From contig CAZGWH010000039.1 of NCBI GenBank assembly GCA_964529325.1, positions 1-21,359 of the forward strand: a stretch of 21,359 nt of DNA. The letters run 5' to 3'. Position 1 is the first letter of the stretch; every line of letters begins with the position of its first letter. This document shows, piece by piece, positions 1-7,643 of this stretch. Below the pieces are notes generated by a model. That model did not search any database. It was not told the origin of the DNA and worked only from the letters and a program-made list of their open reading frames with translations. Position numbers and translations under genes: made by a program. This stretch comes from GCA-2689995 sp964529325. Lineage in GTDB: Bacteria > Fidelibacterota > Marinisomatia > SCGC-AAA003-L08 > GCA-2689995.

Positions 1-17
1 TTCTGTTTATCTACAAC

Positions 18-290
18 CTACATTGAAAAAAGTATCGTTAAGTGTGAAGAACCATCAATATTAATTTTGAGTTGTTTGGCACCAAGGATTAATCTTTCAA
101 TATGTTCATTGATAAAACATAAATGACCATTATGAAGCCGAATACCTTCCCAAACTCCATCTCCTAATAAGAAACCACTATCGAAAACAGATATTCGTGC
201 ATTTTTACGAGGGACAATAGCACCATTAATGTAAATTTTTATGTGATCGTTACGATTGTCCTTTAAATAGGAATGTGTTCCTTTTGCCAA
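18..290 (-). CDS. Class IV (branched-chain/D-amino-acid-type) aminotransferase, N-terminal fragment
   Basis: The 90-residue reading frame matches the N-terminal small domain of fold-type IV PLP aminotransferases (IlvE, Dat, PabC). It has an 'INGAIVPRKNARISVFD' segment, a 'GFLLGDGVWEGIR' segment and an 'HIERL' helix. Full-length members run about 270-310 residues and carry the PLP lysine near residue 150-160, which is absent here. The frame ends at a TAG (18-20) only 17 bases from the window edge, and the last ten residues no longer resemble the family. This is therefore a frameshift or nonsense mutation, or poor sequence at a contig end. The start is TTG at 288-290, five bases after the stop of the upstream collagenase gene. 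It has no clear Shine-Dalgarno, and an in-frame TGA lies just upstream. The exact substrate class cannot be told from this domain alone. Confidence 0.7.
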   Translation of the reverse strand: MAKGTHSYLKDNRNDHIKIYINGAIVPRKNARISVFDSGFLLGDGVWEGIRLHNGHLCFINEHIERLILGAKQLKINIDGSSHLTILFSM

Positions 291-295
291 TTTAA

Positions 296-3200
296 TTATT
301 CATCTAATATAAATTGAACTAAAAGAACAATATCTATAATATTCACAACTCCATCATTGTTAATGTCTGCTGATTCCTCAATTATTATATCTCCCATTAT
401 CATATTCACAATCAATATAATATCAACAACATTTACAACATCATCCAAATTTATATCTCCAATTAAGTAGGGATACCATTCTGCATAGCCCATATCAGGA
501 GCAGCTCCCAAATAATCTGTTAGATCATTAACTCCATCGTTATTTATATCAGCTATTCCTGCATCAATACAAGGACTATAATTTTGTAAAGTGTAATCTT
601 TGTTTTCAATATCAACAAACAGAGGATTTTCAGTTATATTTCCTTCAATTAAATTGACATTATTATCAATATTATCCTCTACAAAATTACTATAATATAA
701 ATAAACAGGATTCGACTCTGAACTATAAATCATACCTGTAAAGATGCTATTATAGATATTTAACTCTACTGTCGTATCATAATTGGGATTGAATTCAATA
801 TCAATATCATTATTAAAAGTACTGTTTAATATTAAACAATTATCACCATAATAACCATTTGAAAAACCAATATTATTATCATAGAACAAGGTGTTTTCTA
901 TTCTCCAATTACCATAACCGTTTACATGAATTCCTTTATTATTACTGATAATTATACAATTTTTAACTTTATGTAATCTGTCTGCATAATCAAAATCAGA
1001 ATATATTCCATAAATACTATTTTGAATAGTGAACCCATTAATTTCATTACTTACGGCATTACCCCACTCACTCACTAAAATAACAGACTCTGAATCATTT
1101 TCATCACCATCAATAATTGTGTTTTCCGGTCCGTTTTGACTTATCAATACTATATCTTTTCCTGCTATTGAAACTGTCTCATAATAATGACCATCTGCAA
1201 CTAAAATTGTATCCCCACTACTCGATACATTAACAGCAGATTGAATCAATGAAAACGGATTATTATAAGAACCATCTGCAGTAGAGTTATTCCCCAAATA
1301 ATTAACATGCCACACAGGACCACTGTAATATTCACAACTATTATCATTGACTGTTGCTTCAGGATTGTAATTAAATGCAAGTGAATCGGTACAGCCAAAT
1401 ACTTCACTAAATTGATCAAGCGAAATTTTACCCTGGATATTAATATGATACGTCAATTGGTTATTTTCATTTAGTACAGGCTCACTGAACCAACTATTGA
1501 CCGTACCATATCCGTTCCAATCTAAATTATTTAAATCAGTTAATACAGTATTTGTATAATCATTAATTTCTGTCCATGCAATATGTTCTTGATTATTAAA
1601 TTCTAAGGATAATTGTCCATTAATTGAAAATAGCGTATGATTATTTGAAAAAATATAATTCAATTCCGGATTAAATATTTCTGTAGCATCTGTAATTTCA
1701 TCAACTAATAAATCCAGAGTAATTGGACCGGTATCATCAAAGTATGAACCAACAGTTTCAGGGTTTACAAAACTATCCTGATTGTTTTTAAGGTTATCCA
1801 TATGAAGTTGATATTGTACATTTAATTCCTCATCATTTTCAATTTGATTCATCAAAATATCAAATGAATCACCATCACCTGATTTGATATAATTTATCAT
1901 TTCTAATAATAAATCTAATCTATTTTTATACATATAATCAAAAAATGCAAAACCATAAGTGTAAAAACTCCAACTTCCATATTGAGCATTTACTACTTCT
2001 CCAAGATTCATTCGATCTGCTTCATTCCAAGCAATATTTTCTACCATAGATAGTCGAGTTTGAATGCCATTTAATCTTGTACTTCCAGCTAAAAATTCTG
2101 CTTCACCTTCTTCGAACCAAGTTAACCGTTCATCATCATAAATAGGATGCCCCCACCACATCCCTGGAGAAAGATATCTTCCTTGTAAATAGTGAGTATA
2201 TTCATGTCTAAATAAATCTTCCAAGGTATATATACTTTCCTGTGGAGTTCGCTCATAGGTAAAAAATGTACCCCAAGACTCAATATAGATTCCACCATTA
2301 TTTGTACTTAATCCATAAAGAAAATTGTTATATTGATAATCATCAGGACTGCTATAAATAATAGCTATTAATGAATCATCTGCGTTTCCTTGTTCAAGCG
2401 GAACATCGTTTAAAGTTACTCTGAAAAATTGAGATTCCACTTCTTTCATTGCCCAATAAAGGGTCTCAATTTTCTCTGATGTTACAGCGGAGCCTGTCTT
2501 AAAAATAATTTTTCCATCATCAAATGTGGTTCTATTTGGTAGAAGCCAATCATGTAATTCTTGTATAATTTCCTCTTCATCAATAGGAGTCCCATCAGCA
2601 AATTGACAGTCATAAAGGTAGCATAGCATTTCAATAGCTTCTAAGCCTGGCTCTGTCCATTGTCCATAAAGTTCAACTATATCAGTTAAAAATTGAACAG
2701 GTGAATCATTATCAACAAATTTTCCAATTCTAGCATTCCACCAAACAGCATTATTTAATAGCCATTCATTATCTGAAGTAATAGTACCAATTAATCCAAT
2801 TTGGGCAATAGCATTAAAAAGAGAGTCTATTTCACCATAAAAAATTGTTTCTTCAGCCTGGTTTGAAGAATTGTAATGTGCACTATATAATGAGTAATAA
2901 ACACCATCACCTAACCAATAAATTGAATTACTTATTTCCCAGTTTTGAATATAACTTTCAAAATTACTATAAACGTCATTAAATATATTAGCAGATTTTA
3001 AAAGTGAATTTATACTTGTAATCCCTATTCCTTGGTAGGCTCCAAAAGCTTTAATTATTTTCGTTTGGCTATCTGTTCCAAAGCCAAAATTTGGGTTATT
3101 GCAAATTGCATCCATACCAGAGATTGTATTATTCATTATTTCAGGTTCTCTTAGAAAATTTAATTCTTCATAATAAAATGCTAAATAAAACCCTGAACGG

Positions 3201-3625
3201 ATGACCTCAACTAATACATCAATCCCTAAATGGTCATCAACCGTATAGGTGTTACCTCTAATTTCAACTGCATCAAATAATGCCTGCATTCTATCGGTAT
3301 CACTGTAAAATTCAAAAGACCCATCAGAAAACTCGAATAAACCGTCAATTTCCGACCATTCTAAAGTGACTATTAAATCAATTAAGGAATCAAATTCCAG
3401 CCCATTTAATTCTGCAAAGGAATAATTTCTTGTATTTTGATTTTGAATGTTATACGTAGGATTTTGAGGATGTGTTTTTGGTCTTAATGTGATTTGATTA
3501 TTTGAATTAATCGATTTAGAGCAATAATTGTTAGAATAGAATTCTAACCTGCCAAGAGGTGATTGTTCCTTTGAAGGAATTGCTACTAAAACTCCAAGGA
3601 TAATTGTCAATAATATTTTTTTCAT
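296..3625 (-). CDS. Secreted M9 (microbial collagenase-like) metalloprotease with beta-helix and dockerin-like C-terminus
   Basis: This 1109-residue protein has an N-terminal signal peptide (Lys-Lys, then a hydrophobic run, residues 1-20). Its gluzincin motif HEYTH is at 474-478, followed by YLQGRY and, 28 residues after the second His, an EEGEAEF segment with E506 as the likely third zinc ligand. The spacing and flanking residues match peptidase family M9 (clostridial ColG/ColH type). A Cys-flanked 'GCTD..AFNYNPEA' module (about 744-767) follows, then a region with right-handed beta-helix character (about 773-1030). The protein ends with a dockerin-like pair of Ca-binding repeats (1056-1109, GDINLDD and ADINNDG). 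The ATG at 3623-3625 is preceded by AGGAG. By family knowledge it cleaves collagen-like or other extracellular protein outside the cell. The collagen specificity is inferred; usual collagen-binding PKD/CBD modules are not evident. Confidence 0.88.
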   Translation of the reverse strand: MKKILLTIILGVLVAIPSKEQSPLGRLEFYSNNYCSKSINSNNQITLRPKTHPQNPTYNIQNQNTRNYSFAELNGLEFDSLIDLIVTLEWSEIDGLFEFSDGSFEFYSDTDRMQALFDAVEIRGNTYTVDDHLGIDVLVEVIRSGFYLAFYYEELNFLREPEIMNNTISGMDAICNNPNFGFGTDSQTKIIKAFGAYQGIGITSINSLLKSANIFNDVYSNFESYIQNWEISNSIYWLGDGVYYSLYSAHYNSSNQAEETIFYGEIDSLFNAIAQIGLIGTITSDNEWLLNNAVWWNARIGKFVDNDSPVQFLTDIVELYGQWTEPGLEAIEMLCYLYDCQFADGTPIDEEEIIQELHDWLLPNRTTFDDGKIIFKTGSAVTSEKIETLYWAMKEVESQFFRVTLNDVPLEQGNADDSLIAIIYSSPDDYQYNNFLYGLSTNNGGIYIESWGTFFTYERTPQESIYTLEDLFRHEYTHYLQGRYLSPGMWWGHPIYDDERLTWFEEGEAEFLAGSTRLNGIQTRLSMVENIAWNEADRMNLGEVVNAQYGSWSFYTYGFAFFDYMYKNRLDLLLEMINYIKSGDGDSFDILMNQIENDEELNVQYQLHMDNLKNNQDSFVNPETVGSYFDDTGPITLDLLVDEITDATEIFNPELNYIFSNNHTLFSINGQLSLEFNNQEHIAWTEINDYTNTVLTDLNNLDWNGYGTVNSWFSEPVLNENNQLTYHINIQGKISLDQFSEVFGCTDSLAFNYNPEATVNDNSCEYYSGPVWHVNYLGNNSTADGSYNNPFSLIQSAVNVSSSGDTILVADGHYYETVSIAGKDIVLISQNGPENTIIDGDENDSESVILVSEWGNAVSNEINGFTIQNSIYGIYSDFDYADRLHKVKNCIIISNNKGIHVNGYGNWRIENTLFYDNNIGFSNGYYGDNCLILNSTFNNDIDIEFNPNYDTTVELNIYNSIFTGMIYSSESNPVYLYYSNFVEDNIDNNVNLIEGNITENPLFVDIENKDYTLQNYSPCIDAGIADINNDGVNDLTDYLGAAPDMGYAEWYPYLIGDINLDDVVNVVDIILIVNMIMGDIIIEESADINNDGVVNIIDIVLLVQFILDE

Positions 3626-3937
3626 TTTTAACTCCTAATTAATAACTAAGATATGAATAGGATATTTTATAGTATTTTATGTGTAAATAAATATGGACAA
3701 TATATGGACAGCCTTGATTTAGATTTACAATTTTTTCAGACTAATAAATAAATTTTTATTTCGGGGTAAATTCATTTTATTTCTTATTCGAGCTCTTTGT
3801 TTGTTGATGCTATCAATTTCGATATTTAAAAGTACCTAAATTTCTTCCGAGGACACTCCATTTTTTATGAGTCCTGCAATTTGGTTTAAATCACGACTAT
3901 CAATAGCTATAATTTAATATGAATTACATACTATAAT
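3626..3937. other. Intergenic region upstream of the collagenase gene, no intact gene
   Basis: This stretch of about 310 bases is AT-rich and holds the ribosome-binding site and presumably the promoter of the collagenase gene. Visible details are a direct repeat of ATATGGACA at 3691-3699 and 3702-3710. There is also a short minus-strand open stretch (about 3835-3905) that reads DSRDLNQIAGLIKNG before a stop. It has protein-like composition but no start codon and is closed by a stop just upstream, so it may be a gene relic. I could not assign it to a family. Confidence 0.5.
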
Positions 3938-4360
3938 TCAACAATTTTTTATTTTAGGATCAATTTCATCTGAGCTTGAAAGCATTATTGTTTCATCAGT
4001 ACAAACAAGCACACATCGGTTTTGATCAAATTTAACCATTAAATTTTCCATTAATTTTAGTAAAACTGATTTTAACTCTTCAATTTCTATAGGATTAACC
4101 GGATAATTAATAAATGATATTTTAAGCGATTTTTCATTTTGCCCCATACATACTATTGAGCAATCTTCAACAGATGCACTTATAATATTTTTTGCTTTAG
4201 CAATTTTTTTCTGTTCATTCTGTAATGCTAAAATAGCTTCATTTTTAGTGAAAGTTTCATTACTATAACCACGGTTTAGTCCAAGTATAAAATATGCTTG
4301 AAACGTTGAAATTGATTTATTCAATAACCTGATTTTATTATGATAAAAATCTCTATCCAT
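3938..4360 (-). CDS. Hypothetical protein, 140 residues, second gene of a two-gene unit
   Basis: I do not recognise this family. The protein is soluble, with no signal peptide or membrane segment. It appears to have a helical N-terminal half (about 1-60, Lys/Asn/Gln-rich) followed by alternating strand-like segments (SIVCMGQ, LKISFINYP, CVLVCTDETIML), as in a small alpha/beta fold. Its ATG lies inside the end of the upstream gene with an 8-base overlap, so the two are almost certainly translated together. The neighbouring restriction-endonuclease relic and the lack of housekeeping genes nearby place the pair in an accessory segment. A toxin/immunity or defence role is possible but nothing in the sequence demonstrates it. 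Confidence 0.6.
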   Translation of the reverse strand: MDRDFYHNKIRLLNKSISTFQAYFILGLNRGYSNETFTKNEAILALQNEQKKIAKAKNIISASVEDCSIVCMGQNEKSLKISFINYPVNPIEIEELKSVLLKLMENLMVKFDQNRCVLVCTDETIMLSSSDEIDPKIKNC

Positions 4361-5117
4361 TAAAATCTAACTCTTTTTTAATACAAGTATATCCCAAATT
4401 ATTCAAATTATTAACAATATCTTTTTCATATTCCGGTTTTATATCAAAAAACTCACCCCAAACTCCCATACTCCATTCTCCAAATTTATTACTAATTTTC
4501 TTTGGAAGTGAATTAAAAGTCAATAATCTACTATCAATAGATTCCATTAATAAACCTTCTTCTGAATTGTATTCGATGAAATTAATCCCATTATTTAAAA
4601 TGTTTTTTATATTTTCAATCACCTGTTGGCTTACTTTTTTACCATTACAATAATCTTGATACTCTATTTCTAAGTTATTATATGAAATTGCTATTTGTAA
4701 TAATTCATCAAATTCACCCCATTCTTTTGACTTTTTTATTACCCAATTCCAATTATTACCATATTTATAAGCTAATTCATTTCTATAAACCATATAATTC
4801 CACTGTTTTTCTGTAAGAAAAATTAGCGATTCAAGGCTTGAATCAACAGAATAATATAATTTTTTATTTTTATCAACTTTTATTGCATTATTTTTATATT
4901 TTTCAGCAAAAATTGGATGAGATGGAGACATCAGGATTCCAGAAATTTCTTCAATATTATTTCTCAGATTGTTATAAATAGGTTTTATTTTTTCCAAGCC
5001 TTTCTCAAAACGACCTTCCATTTTCATTTTGACTAATGTCTTCATAATATGTTCTGAGGGTAAAGGTGGAGCATTACCAAATAATTGAACATATTTTTCA
5101 GGTAACTCTTTATCCAT
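4353..5117 (-). CDS. Hypothetical protein, 254 residues, first gene of a two-gene unit
   Basis: I do not recognise this family. The protein is soluble, rich in Lys, Asn, Glu and aromatic residues, and largely helical by eye. It has a Trp/Tyr-rich middle (about 105-150, with WNYMVYRNELAYKYG and NWNWVIKKSKEWGEF) and a C-terminal part with a WSMGVWGEFF segment. There is no signal peptide, no transmembrane helix and no recognisable catalytic motif. The ATG is at 5115-5117; no strong Shine-Dalgarno precedes it, only AT-rich DNA. It overlaps the following 140-residue gene by 8 bases. The gene is slightly more AT-rich than the housekeeping block, consistent with an acquired cassette, but this was judged by eye. 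Confidence 0.6.
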   Translation of the reverse strand: MDKELPEKYVQLFGNAPPLPSEHIMKTLVKMKMEGRFEKGLEKIKPIYNNLRNNIEEISGILMSPSHPIFAEKYKNNAIKVDKNKKLYYSVDSSLESLIFLTEKQWNYMVYRNELAYKYGNNWNWVIKKSKEWGEFDELLQIAISYNNLEIEYQDYCNGKKVSQQVIENIKNILNNGINFIEYNSEEGLLMESIDSRLLTFNSLPKKISNKFGEWSMGVWGEFFDIKPEYEKDIVNNLNNLGYTCIKKELDFNG

Positions 5118-5200
5118 TATTAATCCATTTTATTTTATTCAATAATTATTTAGTTAAAATCCGAATTTAGTATATTTTTCTTAAGATTTAGATTCCTTTA

Positions 5201-5577
5201 TTATATCTTGAATTCAACTACTAAGTGCACCTCTATCAAAAAGTTATGATGCATAGAACACAATGTTATTCTATTTTCTTCACTGTCAGAATCACCTGCT
5301 TAATGCCATAATATATGAACAACCTCTAAAGTAAGCAAAGTATTACCTACTTTTATATCATTTATACCAACAGGTAATAATATATCACTATGCATTGTTT
5401 CAGGAGAATGAGCGTCAAGAATTGTTAATGTAATTCTAAAAATTTCTTTAGGATTATTTTTTAAAAATAAATAAGTTTCACCTAATGAAATAATGGTTTG
5501 TGTGGAGCCCTTTCATCTGATTTTTTCCAAACTTTTATACTTGACAAAGCTAAATTTATTGTATTATAATTAAACAT
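5201..5577 (-). pseudogene. Decayed HNH restriction endonuclease (ScoMcrA / phosphorothioate-DNA-binding type)
   Basis: Reading the minus strand from the ATG at 5575-5577 gives about 30 residues ending WKKSDERAPHKPLF, a hallmark N-terminus of SBD/SRA-HNH type IV restriction enzymes, and then a stop. One base over, the frame continues with LTILDAHSPETMHSDIL and then VGNTLLTLEVVHILWH, an in-frame TAA at 5300-5302 where the family usually has Gln, and AGDSDSEENRITLCSMHH. The LE-[AV]-[AV]-H...WH...LCSMHH pattern is the HNH core. A further frame change is needed to read the following DRGAL. Compared with the family as I know it (about 300 residues), at least two internal blocks are missing, including the usual CxxC segment. 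The sequence is thus a clear relic with frameshifts, a nonsense codon and deletions. It sits just upstream of the unknown two-gene unit. Confidence 0.8.
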
Positions 5578-5968
5578 ATTTAAATTTAATTTAAAACAAA
5601 AATACCTCATCAAGAGAGAATTATAAAGAGAAAATTGGTAAATCTTATGAAAAAAAGAATAATACCTAACATAGACATCAATTTTTCACCAAATGAAAAA
5701 TGAACTCCATAGGTGTGCATTAAAAGCCTACCTCGACGAATCTAATTTTTTATTTAGTTTTAATATTACAGATAGAATACTACTCTGGAATAAAACAATC
5801 AAAAATAGGACACAGATAAGAAAAGCAATTAAACCCAGTAGAATATAAAAAAAGAATCCACGGGTCAAGGAATTATGAATTAAAGCTATTTCCCCTCCTT
5901 TTTTAAGGAGGGGATAAAAGGGGTGGTAAAAAAATTCAGATATGGAATAAACTATATCAAATATAATT
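5578..5968. other. Gene-poor stretch between restriction relic and ABC permease
   Basis: I see no convincing gene here. A minus-strand frame runs from inside the permease gene down to 5728 and includes a hydrophobic segment (GFFFYILLGLIAFLICVLF). Its only start is a TTG inside the permease coding sequence and it reads straight through a palindromic repeat, so it is most likely a chance frame or the remains of a membrane-protein gene. The part adjoining the endonuclease relic is AT-rich and would have held its promoter. Confidence 0.45.
5892..5913. repeat. GC-rich palindrome, 9-bp arms with TTTT loop
   Basis: The arms CCCCTCCTT (5892-5900) and AAGGAGGGG (5905-5913) are perfectly complementary around TTTT, and an echo of the arm (AAAAGGGGTGG) follows at 5917-5925. 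In otherwise AT-rich DNA this stands out. It resembles the small dispersed palindromic units whose translation reads 'PLLKKGG' in many genomes. It could also form a hairpin at the end of the ABC transporter operon, although a clear U-run is lacking on that strand. Confidence 0.6.
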
Positions 5969-6730
5969 TTATTCCTTAATTTTATAGCCTTTAGCAAACA
6001 TAAGAGTAGCAATTGATGAAAACGCAATTACAAATATTCCACTAATAATAATGGATAAAAACGGCGGGGAATCATGCACACCAAGCATACTATATCGCAT
6101 TCCATTAATCATCCAATAAAGTGGATTTATCAATGAAATATTTCGCCAAAATTCAGGTAACATATCAATTGAATAAAATACACCACCCAAAAAAGTTAAA
6201 GGCATAAAAATAAAATTAGTAAATACGGCAATATGATCCCATGTTTGTCCATAAATTCCAATAATAACACCTAATGCTGAAAATGCCCACGAAATTAAAA
6301 TAAGATTTAGAATGGTCAGTGGAATATTAACTATCATTACATCTGCCAATAACCATGCTAAACTAATTACAAGAATTCCACTCATTACACCGCGGATAAT
6401 CCCGCCAATCATATAACCAATACTTAACTCTAAACCATTTAATGGAGTAATTAATAAATCATCTATGAACTTTAAAAATTTTGCCTGCATAATACTTGAA
6501 GATGAATTTTGATATGCATTATTAATTGCATTCATTAAAACTAAACCTGGAATTATATAATGAATATATTCAATGCCTTTAATGGAGCCAATTCGAGACC
6601 CTAATGATTCACCAAAAACGATAATATATAATCCAGATGAAATGACACTTGGAATTAATGTTTGCCTATAAAGCCCTAAAAATCGCCAAACTTCTCTTTG
6701 AATTAATGTCATAAAAGGACGATTAATCAT
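5969..6730 (-). CDS. ABC-2 type transporter permease (YadH-like)
   Basis: This 253-residue integral membrane protein is the membrane half of an ABC exporter. About six hydrophobic segments are visible (roughly 26-43, 55-75, 108-133, 136-160, 168-187 and 226-246), and it has the ABC-2 signature region near 'FIFMPLTFLGGVFYSIDMLPEFWRNIS' (split here across the fifth helix and loop). This matches the family of E. coli YadH and drug or polysaccharide ABC-2 permeases. Its ATG lies within the end of the ATPase gene (8-base overlap), so the two are coupled partners. The substrate is not evident; family members move lipids, drugs or glycoconjugates. Length is normal for the family. Confidence 0.92.
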   Translation of the reverse strand: MINRPFMTLIQREVWRFLGLYRQTLIPSVISSGLYIIVFGESLGSRIGSIKGIEYIHYIIPGLVLMNAINNAYQNSSSSIMQAKFLKFIDDLLITPLNGLELSIGYMIGGIIRGVMSGILVISLAWLLADVMIVNIPLTILNLILISWAFSALGVIIGIYGQTWDHIAVFTNFIFMPLTFLGGVFYSIDMLPEFWRNISLINPLYWMINGMRYSMLGVHDSPPFLSIIISGIFVIAFSSIATLMFAKGYKIKE

Positions 6731-7643
6731 TTAATGACCTTCCTGTTAATTTTAAAAATACATCTTCTAAACTGCTTTTAGAAATATGAATATCCTCAAT
6801 ACTAATATTATTTTCTTTTAGTTTTTCAATCCACCAAATCATTTCTTTTTCTGGTTCTTCTGCTGGAATATGCAAAGTATCATTTATAAATGAAAAAGCT
6901 CTTTTATCATTTATAATACTATCTTTCCAATTTTTAACTTTAATTTCTAACTTAGAACTACCTGATTTTTTTATTAAGGTATTAGGTGATCCTTGTTCTA
7001 TAATTTTACCATGGTCAATAATTGCAACGGTATCACATAAATTTTCGGCTTCTTCGATGTAATGCGTTGTTAACAGAATTGTTTTTCCATTCTTATTTTG
7101 ATCTTTTAAAAATTTCCAAAGCATGTGCCTCAGTTCAATATCCACCCCTGCTGTGGGTTCATCAAGAATAATTATTGGTGGGTCATGCATAAGTGATTTT
7201 GCTATTTGCAAACGGCGTTTCATTCCACCCGATAACTGCCGTGCATTATTTTCTGCTTTTTCTAATAATCCAAATTGATGTAATAATTCATCTGCTCGTT
7301 CTCGCCCAGCTTTAAATGACATTCCATAATAGCCACCTTGTAAAGCGAGCATATCTCTAATATTAAAGAAAAAATCAAAACTAAGTTCTTGAGGTGCTAA
7401 CCCAATTAATTTCCGAGCATTTCGGTAATCAGTAACTGTATCATGGCCAAAAATTTCAGCAAATCCACCACTCTTATTTACTAATCCTGTTAAAATATTT
7501 ATTGTTGTCGTTTTACCTGCTCCATTTGGTCCAAGTAAACCAAAAAAACTGCCAGCAGGAATTTCTAAGTCTAATCCATTTAATGCCTGAGTACTATCAT
7601 AATTTTTACTTAAACCTTTAATTAAAACTGCTAAATCAGACAT
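6723..7643 (-). CDS. ABC transporter ATP-binding protein (YadG/CcmA-like)
   Basis: This 306-residue cytoplasmic ATPase energises the adjacent ABC-2 permease. Walker A GPNGAGKT is at 38-45, the Q-loop lies near GLAPQE (81-86), the signature LSGGM is at 137-141, Walker B IIILDE is at 157-162, and the switch His is H194 in LTTHYIEEAE. A C-terminal extension of about 80 residues with an alpha/beta character (from about 225) is typical of DrrA/YadG-type ATPases. The start ATG shares a base with the stop of rlmD (TAATG), so the exporter is translated with the upstream rRNA methyltransferase gene and forms the tail of that operon. Confidence 0.93.
   Translation of the reverse strand: MSDLAVLIKGLSKNYDSTQALNGLDLEIPAGSFFGLLGPNGAGKTTTINILTGLVNKSGGFAEIFGHDTVTDYRNARKLIGLAPQELSFDFFFNIRDMLALQGGYYGMSFKAGRERADELLHQFGLLEKAENNARQLSGGMKRRLQIAKSLMHDPPIIILDEPTAGVDIELRHMLWKFLKDQNKNGKTILLTTHYIEEAENLCDTVAIIDHGKIIEQGSPNTLIKKSGSSKLEIKVKNWKDSIINDKRAFSFINDTLHIPAEEPEKEMIWWIEKLKENNISIEDIHISKSSLEDVFLKLTGRSLND

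Noticed and set aside
3691..3710. Two ATATGGACA copies considered as a possible repeat array
   Set aside because: Only two copies with a 2-base gap; too short and few for a CRISPR array or iteron set.
5641..5703. Plus-strand 18-codon frame starting ATGAAAAAAAG
   Set aside because: Too short, no ribosome-binding site, and embedded in AT-rich noncoding DNA.
5728..6027. Minus-strand 99-codon frame with a hydrophobic segment
   Set aside because: Its only start is a TTG inside the ABC permease gene, the first part is out of frame with that gene, and it reads through the GC-rich palindrome. Probably a chance frame or relic.
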